A DNA stretch of 64,000 nt from Lineus longissimus (GCF_910592395.1 NC_088317.1:1054001-1118000); one strand, 5' to 3'; positions 17,201 through 28,811 are shown, counted from the first letter of the stretch. The notes: generated from the sequence alone by a model not told the origin. Numbers and translations are program-made.

Positions 17201-20200
17201 GCTGGCCATACTCCATTACTTGGTCACGTCTAAAGCAGTAACAGCATTGTCCCTTTGAAGGAGGGATCCAAACGCACAAATAAATAAATCTTCATGCAGT
17301 CACAGTAGGCGAATCTCTTTCTCCCCGTAAACTTGTGAACTAAGATGTTTGAAATAACTATTTTCCATATTTAGGGCAACCTGGCACACTTCCGAGAACT
17401 TACAAACTGGTTTGGATCAAAGGTGCTATATTTTGGTGACCATGTCTACAGTGACTTAGCGGTGAGTCTTTATAGAATACCGGTACACTGGCTCTTCCAC
17501 CTTAGGAAGTTTAGCATGCGAACAAGTATTTTTCAAGTCATGCAGTTTGACATTCTCTTATTTTCTCCCCAAAATTTATTTTTCAATTCCCCTCGACTCA
17601 AACAGGCACTTCAAGATGATAACAAGTTCACATGAGATTAAAAGTGGAGCCTTGAATCGACATTTCTGCAACTATCAGTTGAAATTGTTTACCCAGAGTT
17701 TCCTTTTGATTAATTACTAATGAAATAAAATGTAGAAAAGGTAAGTTCTTAGATGAGGCTTTATAGTGTACGAGTACTGTCTCAAAGCACTTTTATTTCA
17801 TTCCGAGCGTTATCCAGAACCTTTTCTGTAGAAACCAAAGAGCATGGTACTGTGCTGTACTTGGCCATTTCAGATCGGTTTAAGTATCCAGTGGCACTGG
17901 TCCAGCCTCACAACCTTCTGATAACAAGTTGGATGCTCTTCCACTGCATTTCCCATTGCATCATGCCCCACGTTACTCTTGCCCACACTAATCAGACAGT
18001 GACTTGTCTTTCCTGCAGAGGGGTTGTCCTGATGATGAATCGGTAATGCTCTAGTTTGCTATGAATCACGTAGGACTGGGGGCAGTTGGAAACAGTTAAA
18101 AGTTGCTTTCGTATTAGAGAAACTTGTGTTTCATGAGGTCAGATATCTAGAACTGTATCTTTGTTGGAAAACTCAACTTAGAAAGATAACCAATCTTGTG
18201 TGTGAAAATGTCCCCCAGTCCTACATGTACTGACTTACAAATATCAGGCTAGGAAATTTCATGGGGCTTCTGAATGGCTACCATGCTCCATTATGTCTTT
18301 AGCAGGCATCAAAAGTTCTTTCATCAGGATGGATGATGCTGTGACCCATCAGAGCTTTGCTAGAATTTGCACACTGGTTGTTTCAAATAGGCTGTTGTCA
18401 GCGGAAAACCCCTTGAGTTGAGGCCCATGTTCCTGGGGGAAGGTCACTCCTGAAGAATGGGGTAATGCACATCTGTGTCCTTGTCCTCAGTTTTCGTTCA
18501 GATTCGGGGCTTACCACGCTATTCCTGGGTGCCACTGCCATTGTTGTGCTTTTAGAAAAGCTTAATGCAGCAGAAGATTGCTTTAGTAATTCCATAGGCT
18601 TTTGAAGGCCAAGCTACACTGTAGGGGGCTAAAGACCTCCCGTAAGGCTTGCTGCTTTGATAGAAATAACCACCCTTTGCCGGCTTTTTGCTGGGACACA
18701 GATGTGCATATCCCTCTCTATGGTAGTGACCCCCAGGGCCGTGTTTTACAATTTAAAAAAAAGGAGGAATCCCCTTGGATTCTGAAGTTTCCTGGCCTGA
18801 CTGTTTTATGCTGGTTTTGGCTCATCTTGCATTTTGCCTGAGAAGGCATGTTTCGCAGCGTTGTCCCGTGTATGCTTTACCCTCTGAACCTATATACCCT
18901 ATTAGAGGCAGGCCCCCTGCTTTGTAGAGAGAGAGAGAATGTTCATGTAACATATAACATAATTCCTTTGATATGATATGATCATCCTCATGAACCTAGG
19001 TCATATGCATGCTCCTTCCTTAACGTACAGAACTAAGGGAGCTGACTACTGCGTCAAAATGACCTGAACCCTCATGATGCATTATTGAGATGGGAGTAAA
19101 TAGTAATACTAGTAGTATACGTGACATATAAAACATCATTTGCCAAACTTTTTATTGGTTTATAAACAAGGTGGAATACTTTGATATGCCCTGCACAATA
19201 TGTGTGGAAACTGAGGGTGGTTGCCTTGCTTGCATTTCCTATGTACATATATCTTGATCTGTTAAATATGCTTCATTCGTTAACTACTTCTGAGAATGAT
19301 ACCTATCATTGTGCATTCAAAGGGGTTTCCGCTGACATGCTTATTATTTTTTGTTGACTATTTACATAACTTTTGTTTCTGCCATTGTTGAGAGAAATTT
19401 GAATTCAGAATTGTAAGAAAACAACATGTTGCCTCAATCTTGTTTAACACAAGAACCCTTTGCATTGTCATAGGTCTATTGTGTGGCATACTCATACTCT
19501 CAGGGTTTGACCCTATTGAATAAACCAGCTTGGATGCATTGTGTAAGGTATTTCATCATAATAAGGGTGATTTGTAAGCCTACAAGAAGGCTGAAAATTG
19601 AAAAAAGGGACATGTTTGCGCTAGAGTATTTAAAACTGTAGGATCTCAAATAGCTAGAGTGACAGTTTCTTGTGTTAAAGATGCACCTATTCTGTCCCAC
19701 GAGCAGACAGGTGCACGCCTTACATTCTTTGCTGGGGTCCTATCTCAGAACTGTTCTCTCTTCTCCCAGGACCCCAACTTGAAACATGGCTGGCATACTG
19801 GTGCTATCATCCCTGAGTTGGAGGACGAGATTCAAGTGATCAACTCAGCCAACTTCAAGCAGACGATACGGTGGCTGTTGGCGCTACAGGATCTCATTGA
19901 GAAGATGCAGGTAGGCATATGAATAGTCGTTCTTCCATTCACTGGGATTGGCACCAATCCTAGCTACACCATCAATGTCATCAGGACAGCCTTCGGTGTC
20001 ACTTGAGTGGCAAAGTTTGCCTTTCATGTCTTGGGGGTGGTGTGAGGAATCAACCAATAGCTGCCAAGCTATGGTAGCAATGAGACAATGCCACAGGTTA
20101 CTGTTTGGTGTTGGTGGTGGTCGGGGGTGTTACATGTAATTAGGGCCTACATTTCTTATCATGCTTCCAAGATAAAAGTTAAACTTGTCTTTGTCGTTGT

Positions 20201-20893
20201 TCAGGTCGCCCAGTTTCAAGGAAAGGTAACACAAGCAGACGTCATGCTTTTCAACACTCAGTCTGTATCCCAACCCCTTGTGAATGATCAGACCATCATT
20301 GAAAATATGTTCCTTTGCCGTTTTTTATCCTAATGACCCAGCTGAAATCCCACTCCCCTCACCATGGACTGTAATGCACTGCATTGTGTAATGCTTATGC
20401 TTTGCACCTACTGAAAGACAGAAAGCATGCATTGGCACAAAGTTTCAACTGAAGAATTTTCTTTGAGCAGTTTGAGTGAGATTACAATTCAACACCTGCT
20501 TTGAAATGCAGTGAGATGTGATAAAAGAATTAATGCCATTTTAGCCTCAACACAACCATCCGAGATGAGGAGTTTGACAGATTTATTATCTTTTTCTGAG
20601 CTTGGTGTTTCTTTCTATCACAGGTTCATGAAGATGCAGAATCACAAGCAACCATCGCTGAGTGGTTACGGGAACGGGACGAACTTCGAGTCACCAGCAA
20701 GAATGTCTTCAACCCATATTTTGGCAGTTTGTTCCGGACATATCACAATCCTACCTACTTCTCACGTCGTCTGTCAAGATTCGCAGATCTCTACATGGCA
20801 TCGATTGAAAACTTAATGAACTATTCGCTGAATCATACGTTCTATCCTCGGCGAGCAGCGCTCCCACATGAGGTTGGAAATTACCATTACTAG
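14290..20893 (+). CDS. NT5DC2/NT5DC3-type HAD 5'-nucleotidase, predicted mitochondrial (11 exons, 522 aa)
   Basis: Exons are 14290-14473, 14860-15044, 15451-15581, 15805-15895, 16148-16219, 16434-16551, 16637-16739, 16885-17071, 17375-17461, 19770-19910 and 20624-20893. All junctions are in frame. The first 40 residues are rich in Arg, Ser and Cys without acids ([20 protein letters not shown]), like a mitochondrial presequence. HAD motifs: nucleophile [11 protein letters not shown] (DxDxT); Ser/Thr loop [12 protein letters not shown]; acidic motif [14 protein letters not shown]. The family block [18 protein letters not shown] and the C-terminal block [13 protein letters not shown] are present. 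Human NT5DC2 and NT5DC3 are both plausible orthologues; their substrates are poorly defined. A second ATG at 14293 is an equal start candidate. Intron 9 is large (2.3 kb) with nothing recognisable in it. Confidence 0.92.
20205..20225 (+). other. Possible 21-nt in-frame cassette microexon of the NT5DC gene
   Basis: Within intron 10, the sequence TTCAG|GTCGCCCAGTTTCAAGGAAAG|GTAACA has a good acceptor and donor around 21 nt. It encodes VAQFQGK, in phase with both flanking exons (both junctions phase 0). Its inclusion would insert seven residues between EKMQ and VHED. Vertebrate homologues lack this insertion, so it may be fortuitous. Confidence 0.25.
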
Positions 20894-22730
20894 AACCACC
20901 AAGATGTTCTGACGTGGTTTCTCATCCAGAGATACTATAGTGTAAGCCGAGAATCATGCTCTTGTCATCAAAAAGCAAGAATAAGAATGCACAAGAATCA
21001 CGTTATGGTGAAATTAGTATTGTTCAATTTGCAGAAATCAGTCTTCTCAGTTTACGGAACTGTACATGTGTATATACACCTGGTGTGTTTCATTTGAATA
21101 GACTTCATATCATCATTCTGTCGTGTCCAATATCTTGTACTTAGATACAAATTTTGTGAAAACATTAACTGACTTACAAGCTAGTGCTTAAGAATAGAGA
21201 TTGTGCAAGCATTTGTAGGGTGTGCCGTAACCATTCAGTTTGAGAGTTTTAATTGTTTAATAGCAAGTTTAGAAACCATACTACATGACAATAGTGGTAA
21301 GTTTACACTTGACAACTACCCTCTTCAATGTTCTGATTCCATTGTCCTGTTAAACTGTTAGGGGACAGGTGCCTAGATGTCATGTTCTAACAACAGTAGT
21401 GCAGCCGTACCATATCAGTCCTTACCCTCCAAGGAAAACTGGTCGTACAACAGTCCACTACAACCAGACTTGACGTAGAAACTTGCTCAGTTTTTGTATT
21501 ACTGATTTCAAAGTCCTAGAATCAAGGAGTTTGATGAACCCAAAGACTCAATTACTTTTGTGTGGTGCGTGCCTCATCCTCACAGTGGTGTGAGCCGCAG
21601 ATCTGGAGATAGACTGCAGTCTACTTGTCCTTTATCTGTTCACCTTAGGCCTTTGTGCTGCTGTTTTAGTGATAATCTGGTGTAACATTAATGTCTTGTG
21701 TACATAGTGTGCATAGGAGCCGCCAAATGGTTCTCGTTATACTTTGTGATGTTTTGTTAGAAATAAACTGGTAGTCTTTTATAATTTGTGTTCAACAGTT
21801 CTTTTGTTGAGGAATAGGTGAATAGAGCTGTCTTTCTTGTTCCTGTTGATCCTTTGCTCGCTGAGAAGGTCAGTGCCATAGTGGTGAGACCACAGGGCTT
21901 GTAATCAGTGCATTGTGGGCAAGGCTCTAGGATGAATCACTGCTGTTGCATTTTGGTGTCCATAAGCCTGACTACTTCATTCTTAAATGAGATATGAAGG
22001 CGAAGGTTCCTTGTCCCTGGTGCCTACGCCAGAGAAGACAAAAGACCCGTACCAAGTGGATGACGGCCTCAGATGGACACTTCCTTGCTGAAGACCGAGA
22101 TACTTTGTGAAGCAACCAAACTGGTGGCCAAACATATTGGCATGGAGAGACTTCAAAAGCCAGGGGCCAGTTTCTCTTTCTGCGTAAAGAGATGCTTTAT
22201 CTGTGTTATTATAAGAGACAAACACCACATCAGCTGAACTTAGCATTTCCTCATTCACAATAGTAGCATTAGGACTTGTCCTGCTGCTGACATCAATTGA
22301 GCAAGCAGGCCCTGGTGGCATGATACTCCTCCTTGCAGAGACTCCTACAGATAACCCAGAAGAGCGTCACTGCGGCGATATCCGTCATCAATTTGGCCTG
22401 GTTGTGATATGGAATGCCCATCACAGCCAATTAAAGGCGCAATTCTCTTGGGGCACTGGACAGTCCAGGTTGTGATTGACACCACTGAGTTGGGAGTGTA
22501 CAAGGTAACGGAGCATAATGAAGTTTTATCAAAAATATATAAGGACAACGAAGAGCCAAAATGACCCTTCAAGTTGTCTTCCTTGATTTCTGAAATCATA
22601 AATGAAAAGAAACAAAAGTGTACTTTTTCATTTTATTCAAATCGAGGAAAGATACAGCACTGAAGACAACACGCACGGTGGTAAAAAATATTTACACTAT
22701 AAGATCAAGTTGTGTCCTTGGGCAGAGCAC
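20894..22730. other. Convergent 3' region between NT5DC and the secreted-protein gene
   Basis: Contains the NT5DC 3'UTR with AATAAA at 21762-21767. The secreted-protein gene has AATAAA on the minus strand (22632-22637). The 850 bp between these signals shows no recognisable exon. A 112-codon minus-strand open frame at 21983-22321 has no family features and is not called. Confidence 0.5.
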
Positions 22731-24887
22731 TTATGCCTTCTTTGGTGGGCCCTTCTTTTTTAGTGCGGCGGGTTTCTTGAATGCTGGTTTCTTTGGAGGA
22801 GATTTCTTGCCTCCGGATTTCTTGCCTGGGGCCTTCTTCCCGACAAGGCTCTCTTTTTCGACAGGGCAATGGTACTGAAGCTGGTTGAACATCCAGACGC
22901 AGTCACAGTTCTTGTATTTGTTGCCGTTTCGTCGGATGGTCAGGTTGGTGCTTCCCACGGGCACACAGGCGGCCTCTTCTTTACCCTTTTTGCCCAATTT
23001 CAGAGTCTCGCATTCTGAAGAGCAAGTTTTCATCATCAGTTTTGAGGCATAAATGTGGTACGATTTGCCGAGCAAGCTTTCAAAAGTTTTCAGCTGAGTT
23101 GATCTGTTTACAGCGAATAAAGAGATTTTGGGACTGGATGTGTCATTTTACAACAGATAAATTGTTCCCCCAGAAAATATTCCCCCTAAATGCATGGTGA
23201 TGGATTAAGGTAAGACTCTACAGAGACGCCAGATCTTCAATGCGTCAGAGATGCGCAATGGAATCCTTTGTCCCCGGGACACTCTATCCATGGGCAGACT
23301 TCCCTACCACCTTGGCCATATAAATTGAAAAAATGAACTTTGTTGTCCATGTTCAGATACTGGTAAAAGCGGTCAGGAGCCAGACTAACTGGTTAAATCT
23401 TTGAGTATATTTCAGTACAGTCGGCTGCCACCTCAGCACAACGGCTCCTGACTGACTTTACAGCCACTTTAGACTACGTCTGAAGACAAGATCTATTGGC
23501 GTTGTGCGTCGGTATTGACGCACAACGCCGAGTTGGTGATCTGCATGACTCACCTAGCTTGACGGGGATGTTGAAGGCACCACCTGGGGTGACTGCGCAT
23601 GTCCAGATGATGCACCTGCTCTTCCATACCTCTCCTGCCTTGAACGTCTTGTGCAGGTTCTCGTCCTCACACTCTCGTGCGTACAGGAACACGCTCCTAG
23701 CGTTCACTGCAAATAGGAAAACATTCATGATCTAGTTTGCCATGGTACTCGGCAATTTGGAGAGCTCATTCTCCAGGGTGTAAGAGCTGTCGTGGCTTCC
23801 ACTAAGTGTGCCATGCTCCAAGCTATGAAGTCGATTTTCCCGACCAATTTGAGAGCAATATCGTGTCAATTTGGTCAAAAGAGTCTGCTTCTAGTGTTTC
23901 TCCCATTCAACGTGGTTACCATAACGAACAATAAAAGGGGCACATGTATGGATAAAGAAAGCTAGTCCAAAAATAATATCGCAAATATAAACCCACCTGA
24001 CATGACCTTCTTCATGGATGCTGAAAAACAAACAAGATAACATTATATTCTCTACTCTTGTTGGCTGCTCTGCCAAGTTGTCAGCATGGTGAGAGAGATG
24101 AGACATTCACAGCCAGGCCGAATCAGTCCTGGCTGCTCCACCGTGTTTACAGCATGATGAGAGAGATGAGACATTCACAGCCAGGCCGAATCAGTCCTGG
24201 CTGCTCCACCGTGTTTACAGCATGATGAGAGAGATGAGACATTCACAGCCAGGCCGAATCAGTCCTGGCTGCTCCACCGTGTTTACAGCATGATGGGAGA
24301 GATGAGACATTCACAGCCAGGCCGAATCAGTCCTGGCTGCTCCACCGTGTTCACAGCATGATGAGAGAGATGAGGAAGTCACAGCCAGGCCGAATCAGTC
24401 CTGGCTGCTCCACCGTGTTTACAGCATGATGAGAGAGATGAGACATTCAGCCAGGCCGAATCAGTCCTGGCTGCTCGATAGTGTTGACAAGGTGAGAGAG
24501 ATGAGACGGTCACAGCCAGGCCAAATCAGTCTTTGCTGCTCTGCCAAGTTGTCAACATGGTGAGAGAGATTAGGAGGTCACAGCCAGGCCGAATCAGTCT
24601 TTGCTGCTCTGCCAAGTTGTCAACATGGTGAGAGAGATGAGACGGTCACAGCCGTCTCATCTCGTGGCATCCGATGACGGTGTATATATATAGGCCTATA
24701 TATATTTTAGTTTTATGATGTAAAGTGCAAGCTCTAGTGAACTCGCACAACTGTTTGACATGGGGAGCCATTTCGTGAGTAGGTTGGGCCAGTTATCGTA
24801 GTTGAATCGTTGTCATGTATACTTACTTTCGGCGAAGGCCAGGCCAGCCACGACCCCGAATACGGCGAGAAATAGCGAAGTCTTCAT
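22731..24887 (-). CDS. Secreted 8-cysteine protein with a lysine/proline-rich tail (4 exons, 173 aa, family not recognised)
   Basis: Exons, read on the minus strand, are 24887-24827, 24020-23997 (a 24-nt microexon), 23706-23554 and 23014-22731, all joined in phase 1. The product starts with a clear signal peptide (MKTSLFLAVFGVVAGLAFAE). The body has 8 Cys in two similar halves: C-x18-C-x4-C-x15-C, then C-x19-C-x-C-x10-C (for example GEVWKSRCIIWTC and NKYKNCDCVWMF). This suggests a duplicated 4-Cys unit that loosely recalls VWC or microseminoprotein-type folds. The C-terminal 45 residues are strongly cationic and low-complexity (GKKAPGKKSGGKKSPPKKP), like a histone H1 tail, but after a signal peptide. 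One N-glycosylation sequon (NLT) is present. Extracellular or granule-stored roles such as matrix binding, mineral binding or defence are guesses. Confidence 0.8.
24050..24660. repeat. Minisatellite, about 68-bp unit, roughly nine copies, in intron 1 of the secreted-protein gene
   Basis: The unit includes GATGAGAGAGATGAGACATT, CACAGCCAGGCCGAATCAGT and CCTGGCTGCTCCACCGTGTT. The central copies (about 24140-24420) are nearly identical; the outer copies diverge (CTGCCAAGTTGTCAACATGG variants). There are no unique spacers, so it is not CRISPR-like. Recent homogenisation by slippage or unequal exchange is likely. Confidence 0.92.
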
Positions 24888-26640
24888 CGTGTATCTGCAA
24901 CAAGAAATGTTAGTCACGGTTTATATGATATGAGAGGATGAGCCAGTCCAAGTGAACCTCCCCGGGTGAAGCGCACCCGAAACCTCTGTCAACCTTCCAT
25001 GCTCTTTTGAACTGCGGCGTCTGGGAAACACATCTCGCCACAAGTCCGACAAAATCTCGAGATTCAACTGCAAACGAGTTATTCCAGTGACGACTTTTGT
25101 GCGTCCCCAGGCCTCATTTATCAACTATGTACCTCATACTCAACTATAGACAAGGAACCACGGCCGAAAGTTCCGACGCCTCAAAATATCGGACAACAAA
25201 GACAACATTTTGTAATCATACCTTCTCGTTCCTTGCTCTGACCCTAAGTGGGTAAACTTTACTATTTTGTCTATCCTGCGCCCTAGTGCGGTGATAAAGG
25301 TGCAGCTAAGCTTTAGACTGCCGCACCTCGCTAGGCCTAGTGGTCGCTAATGATTGATGACCAGGTGGTGACGGACAAGAGTGCCCATTAGCCGAAGCAT
25401 TGCACCTACTATAGGGCCAATCAATCGATCAATCGATTGATTTTGGACCAATTTGTTGTAATTGATTATCGATTTTCCACCAATAATCATCCCGACAGAT
25501 CGTGTGTCTCCCGTCCATTCGAAGGCCGAGACGCAGAAAAAGATTTTGTTGATAGTACACTCCAAGATTATATATCAGAATACATCTTTACAGCAAAGAA
25601 CATGTTGTAATTATGTTGCCAATAAGCCGAATGATCCTTTCATGGGGATTAAAGCAAAGTCACCGTCATAGGTTGTACCCCGCTTTTTGAGATCGCCAAT
25701 GACTGGAGTCAGACAGACCAACTGAAGACGCCCTTGCGAGTAGCATTTTCCATTCAACACAAGGGATACCAGCTTAAAGTGATTCCACCCCGAGATTCTG
25801 GTTGTGATTTTGTCCTCAAAAGAACAAATTGAGAGGAACGGGGATGACCTTTAAGCAAATTCACCCACACCGATTTTGGACAGGGCATGTCTCAGACACA
25901 ATGAGACACAGCTGTTGAAACACGACGGATTGTCCACTCCGTGTCTTCCGTGTGAGGTCTTAAGGTCGAATATAAAAAGGCAGAAGCCGAAACCTACCAG
26001 ATGCCGAGTGTTAGACAATTGCGTTAGACAAGAGTATCGTGCTATATGGGAAAGAATGGTGATATAGTCATGGTGCTAGATAACTGTCCAATGAACATCC
26101 AATGAAGATGGACATCAGTCTAATATCAACAGTTTGTTGGATATGAACACCGAAAGGTTTTCGCTGTGTTATGCCACAATGTTGCGGGCTTATGCGTTAG
26201 GCTCCCCATCCAGCCATGATCCTGAGATTCAAAGCCACCAGCTTCTATGCGTATGCCATTGTTGTCAGCTTCCCTATACAGTCTCGAGCTCCTTATAATT
26301 GAAATAGGGAAAAACGGCAAAGGAATGTATGAAAATGGTCTTACCTTTCCCTGTCCTGCTACCTGAACAGTCACCCAACAAGCTTATAGAATGAGAGGAG
26401 TATGGAGGTTTTATTTGAATGGTCTAGACCCCATTCCCGTGCCCTGGTCTTATTTCCAATTAAATCATATGTAGGATGCAGTACAGTGCTACCGTTGCAG
26501 AGCGAGGTTTAGGAAGTCGCAACTGGAGGAGCATCTGTTCACAAGCAAATTGCCTGATTGATTTCTGTCATTTCGCTGGTACAACCATTAAAAAAGCGAA
26601 GAGGGCAACCAATAAAGACATTGCTGAAACTTAGGCATAA

Positions 26641-27680
26641 CTGCCCAGCCTGCCGGCCCCCAAACGAAAATGATCAGGGATTCACCATCGTGAAATCCGA
26701 AGTAAACATGGTGAATTCAGCGTTCACCATGGTGAAATCGGAGATGACCATCCTCACCATGGTGAATATTTCACCGTCCCAATTCACCATGGTGAAGTGC
26801 TGACAGTTTCCCTGCCATATTGTATCAGTCTTTTTGGACAGTTTATACCAGGTTCTGGTCAATTCAAACGAAAGAATTTCCTCTCAGCTCAACCGCCGAG
26901 TATCAGTCTTTTAGGACGGTCAAACAAGGTTTTGGTCAATTTAAACAAACGTCTTTCCTCCCTAGCTCCTCTACCGTGGGCCATTAATACTATATGAAAC
27001 GTATAGACGACGTACCCATGGGAGTAATGCTGGTAGAAACGGTATATAAGGTATTGATCAAACCAGTATGCTTGTGAAGACAGGTACAACCTGGCCGCCT
27101 CTTGCCGCAGCCACCAGGGCATTTACTTGACTGAAGACGTCGGGTACAATCTGGCCGTCTCTTCCTGGTTACTCTAAGACCGCAGGCACCAATGCCCTTT
27201 GGTCTGAGCTATCATCTCACCTGCTTGTGAAGACAGGTATAACCTGACCGTCTCTTCTATACCGCCGAAACCAGTGAAGGTCCCTTGATCTGGGCTATCA
27301 TCTCACTATTTTTGTGAAGACAGGTACAACCTGACCTCTCTTCTATACTGCAGAGACCAAGGCCCCTTGGTCTGAGCTATCATCTCATTATGCTTGTGAA
27401 GACAGGTACAACCTGACCGTCTCTTCTATACCGCAGGGACGAAGGCCCCTTGGTCCGAGCTATCATCTCACTATGCTTCCGAAGACATGCACAACCTAGC
27501 CGTCTCTTCCCATACGAAAAATGTGTCTCATTTTCACCATGGTAAATCCACAATTCACCATTGTGAACTGTCAGCACTTCACCATGGTGAATTGTGACGG
27601 TCATTAATGAAATATTCACCATGGTGCACACGGTAAACTCCGATTTAATCCCTGATCATTTTCGTAAGGGGGTCGCCCAG
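26641..27680. mobile_element. Inverted-repeat element rich in the palindrome TTCACCATGGTGAA (about 1 kb, non-coding)
   Basis: The left end ACGAAAATGATCAGGGATT (26664-26682) recurs as its reverse complement on the right (about 27647-27665), preceded on each side by a run of C. Inside each end lie copies of the 14-bp palindrome TTCACCATGGTGAA or near-copies: 26723, 26752, 26783, then 27555, 27578 and 27613. The centre (about 27068-27500) is a tandem repeat. There is no coding capacity. The architecture is that of a foldback or non-autonomous DNA element. I could not define a clean target duplication, so the exact ends are approximate. Confidence 0.65.
27068..27500. repeat. About 83-bp tandem repeat in the core of the inverted-repeat element
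   Basis: Five units contain TTGTGAAGACAGGTACAACC followed by CTGACCGTCTCTTCTATACC and a segment ending GAGCTATCATCTCAC. Repeat starts lie near 27075, 27228, 27313, 27395 and 27475. The first interval is about double and contains a diverged copy. Confidence 0.75.
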
Positions 27681-28777
27681 TATTTCGACGTAGCCATCTC
27701 TTGATACCGTACGTTAGGTCTAGGGTTTGGTTCCACCTTATACCAATCATTATGATATCAGCTGCGCTTATCTAGAGGTCTCGGAAGTACCATTCATCCC
27801 AATCCCCAAATACCCACGGGATAGTCTATGGGAATAATTGGATCCATATGCACTGCAGCGGGGCTGTGATCAATCGATCGATCAATACTATTGCTGATTG
27901 CAAGTGAAATTGAATGATGAAAGCTTCTTGATGGCTGACAATCAATCAAAATATAGGCCCCATCGAAATAAGTGCGGGTATTTTGTCATTGTGCTATGTG
28001 CTGAAGAAGTCAAGACAGACTCTCAACGGCGGTCTCTGAAATGAAAGACTGTCCTCGACCACCGTCCATACGCACATAATATTCCTATGCGCGTTGCCCC
28101 TAACTCTTGCCACTGGTGTAAGAGTTTTTCGCTGATTTGTGCAAAATTTAACATATCTCAAAAGTTCAATGGTTGACACTCGATTTTTTTTGGGATTTTT
28201 GTATAGCGTAAGCAACTGTCTTTCATGTGAGAATGGTCACTGTAAGCATTATTCAGGAAAAAATGTATAATATTGGGATTTTCCGTGATTGTCCGGCCCA
28301 ATTGGCAATATTGCCATTTGTGATGGTGAACAGAGCTAGGAGCAAATGCGACGCTTATGATTTGTTTAAAGAAAAAAAATGCCCGATTTAACATCTGTCA
28401 GAATCAGGGGAATCGGGCGTTTCCAGTGATATACGACACAAATGGGTTGTCCTCATGCAATCACTTTGGAAACGCATTTTGAAATAGATGTTACGTCCTG
28501 TTAATGGTGCACGTCGTCATCGCGTACATTCGGGAAAAACTCTCTAACGAGACCGAAGATCTCATAAAATATTTTTCTGTAATCCTCAAAGGATGATAAG
28601 TCGAATGAAATCCTATCAGCAAACATGTTGTTCGTATTGATGTTGCGACCACAAAAACGTTTTGAAAAGTATCAATCAACGTTTTCTGGCACTTTTCGAC
28701 ATCGCCCAGTAGCCAGCTTCGTTCCGCCGAGAGCACGTATTCCATTTCATATTTTATTCCCAACCAGGCCACAAATT

Positions 28778-28784
28778 TGTTTAC
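28778..28784 (+). promoter_or_regulatory. Forkhead (FOXJ1-type) site TGTTTAC upstream of CCDC39
   Basis: A forkhead core 129 nt upstream of the CCDC39 ATG and 14 bp from a candidate RFX X-box. FOXJ1 and RFX factors are the established activators of motile-cilium genes; binding here is inferred. Confidence 0.45.
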
Positions 28785-28797
28785 ATCCGGGAACTCT

Positions 28798-28811
28798 GTC
28801 GCCAAAGCAAA
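28798..28811 (+). promoter_or_regulatory. Candidate RFX X-box (GTCGCCAAAGCAAA) upstream of CCDC39
   Basis: Matches the X-box consensus GTHNYYATRRNAAC at 12 of 14 positions, 102 nt before the CCDC39 start codon. X-boxes typically lie 50-200 nt upstream of ciliary-gene ATGs. Confidence 0.45.

Larger units (their letters stand above)
24888..28777. other. Intergenic region between the secreted-protein gene and CCDC39
   Basis: No gene was recognised. It includes the upstream region of the secreted-protein gene, palindromic ATCGAT-rich stretches (25420-25445 and 27868-27888), and the inverted-repeat element at 26.64-27.68 kb. The right end holds the CCDC39 promoter. Open frames here are short and driven by the repeats. 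Confidence 0.5.

Noticed and set aside
21983-22321. A 112-codon minus-strand open frame between NT5DC and the secreted-protein gene
   Set aside because: No recognised motif, no splice or promoter context, and composition like the surrounding intergenic DNA.
22618-22878. An 86-codon plus-strand frame rich in Phe/Gly
   Set aside because: It is the antisense of the lysine-rich tail of the secreted protein (AAG/AAA read as CTT/TTT).
24050-24660. CRISPR-like repeat array
   Set aside because: Units are contiguous with no unique spacers and lie in a eukaryotic intron: a minisatellite.
25420-27890. ATCGAT-rich palindromes at 25420-25445 and 27868-27888 as inverted ends of one larger element
   Set aside because: Each is a local palindrome; alignment of the flanks does not extend beyond the CAATCGAT words.
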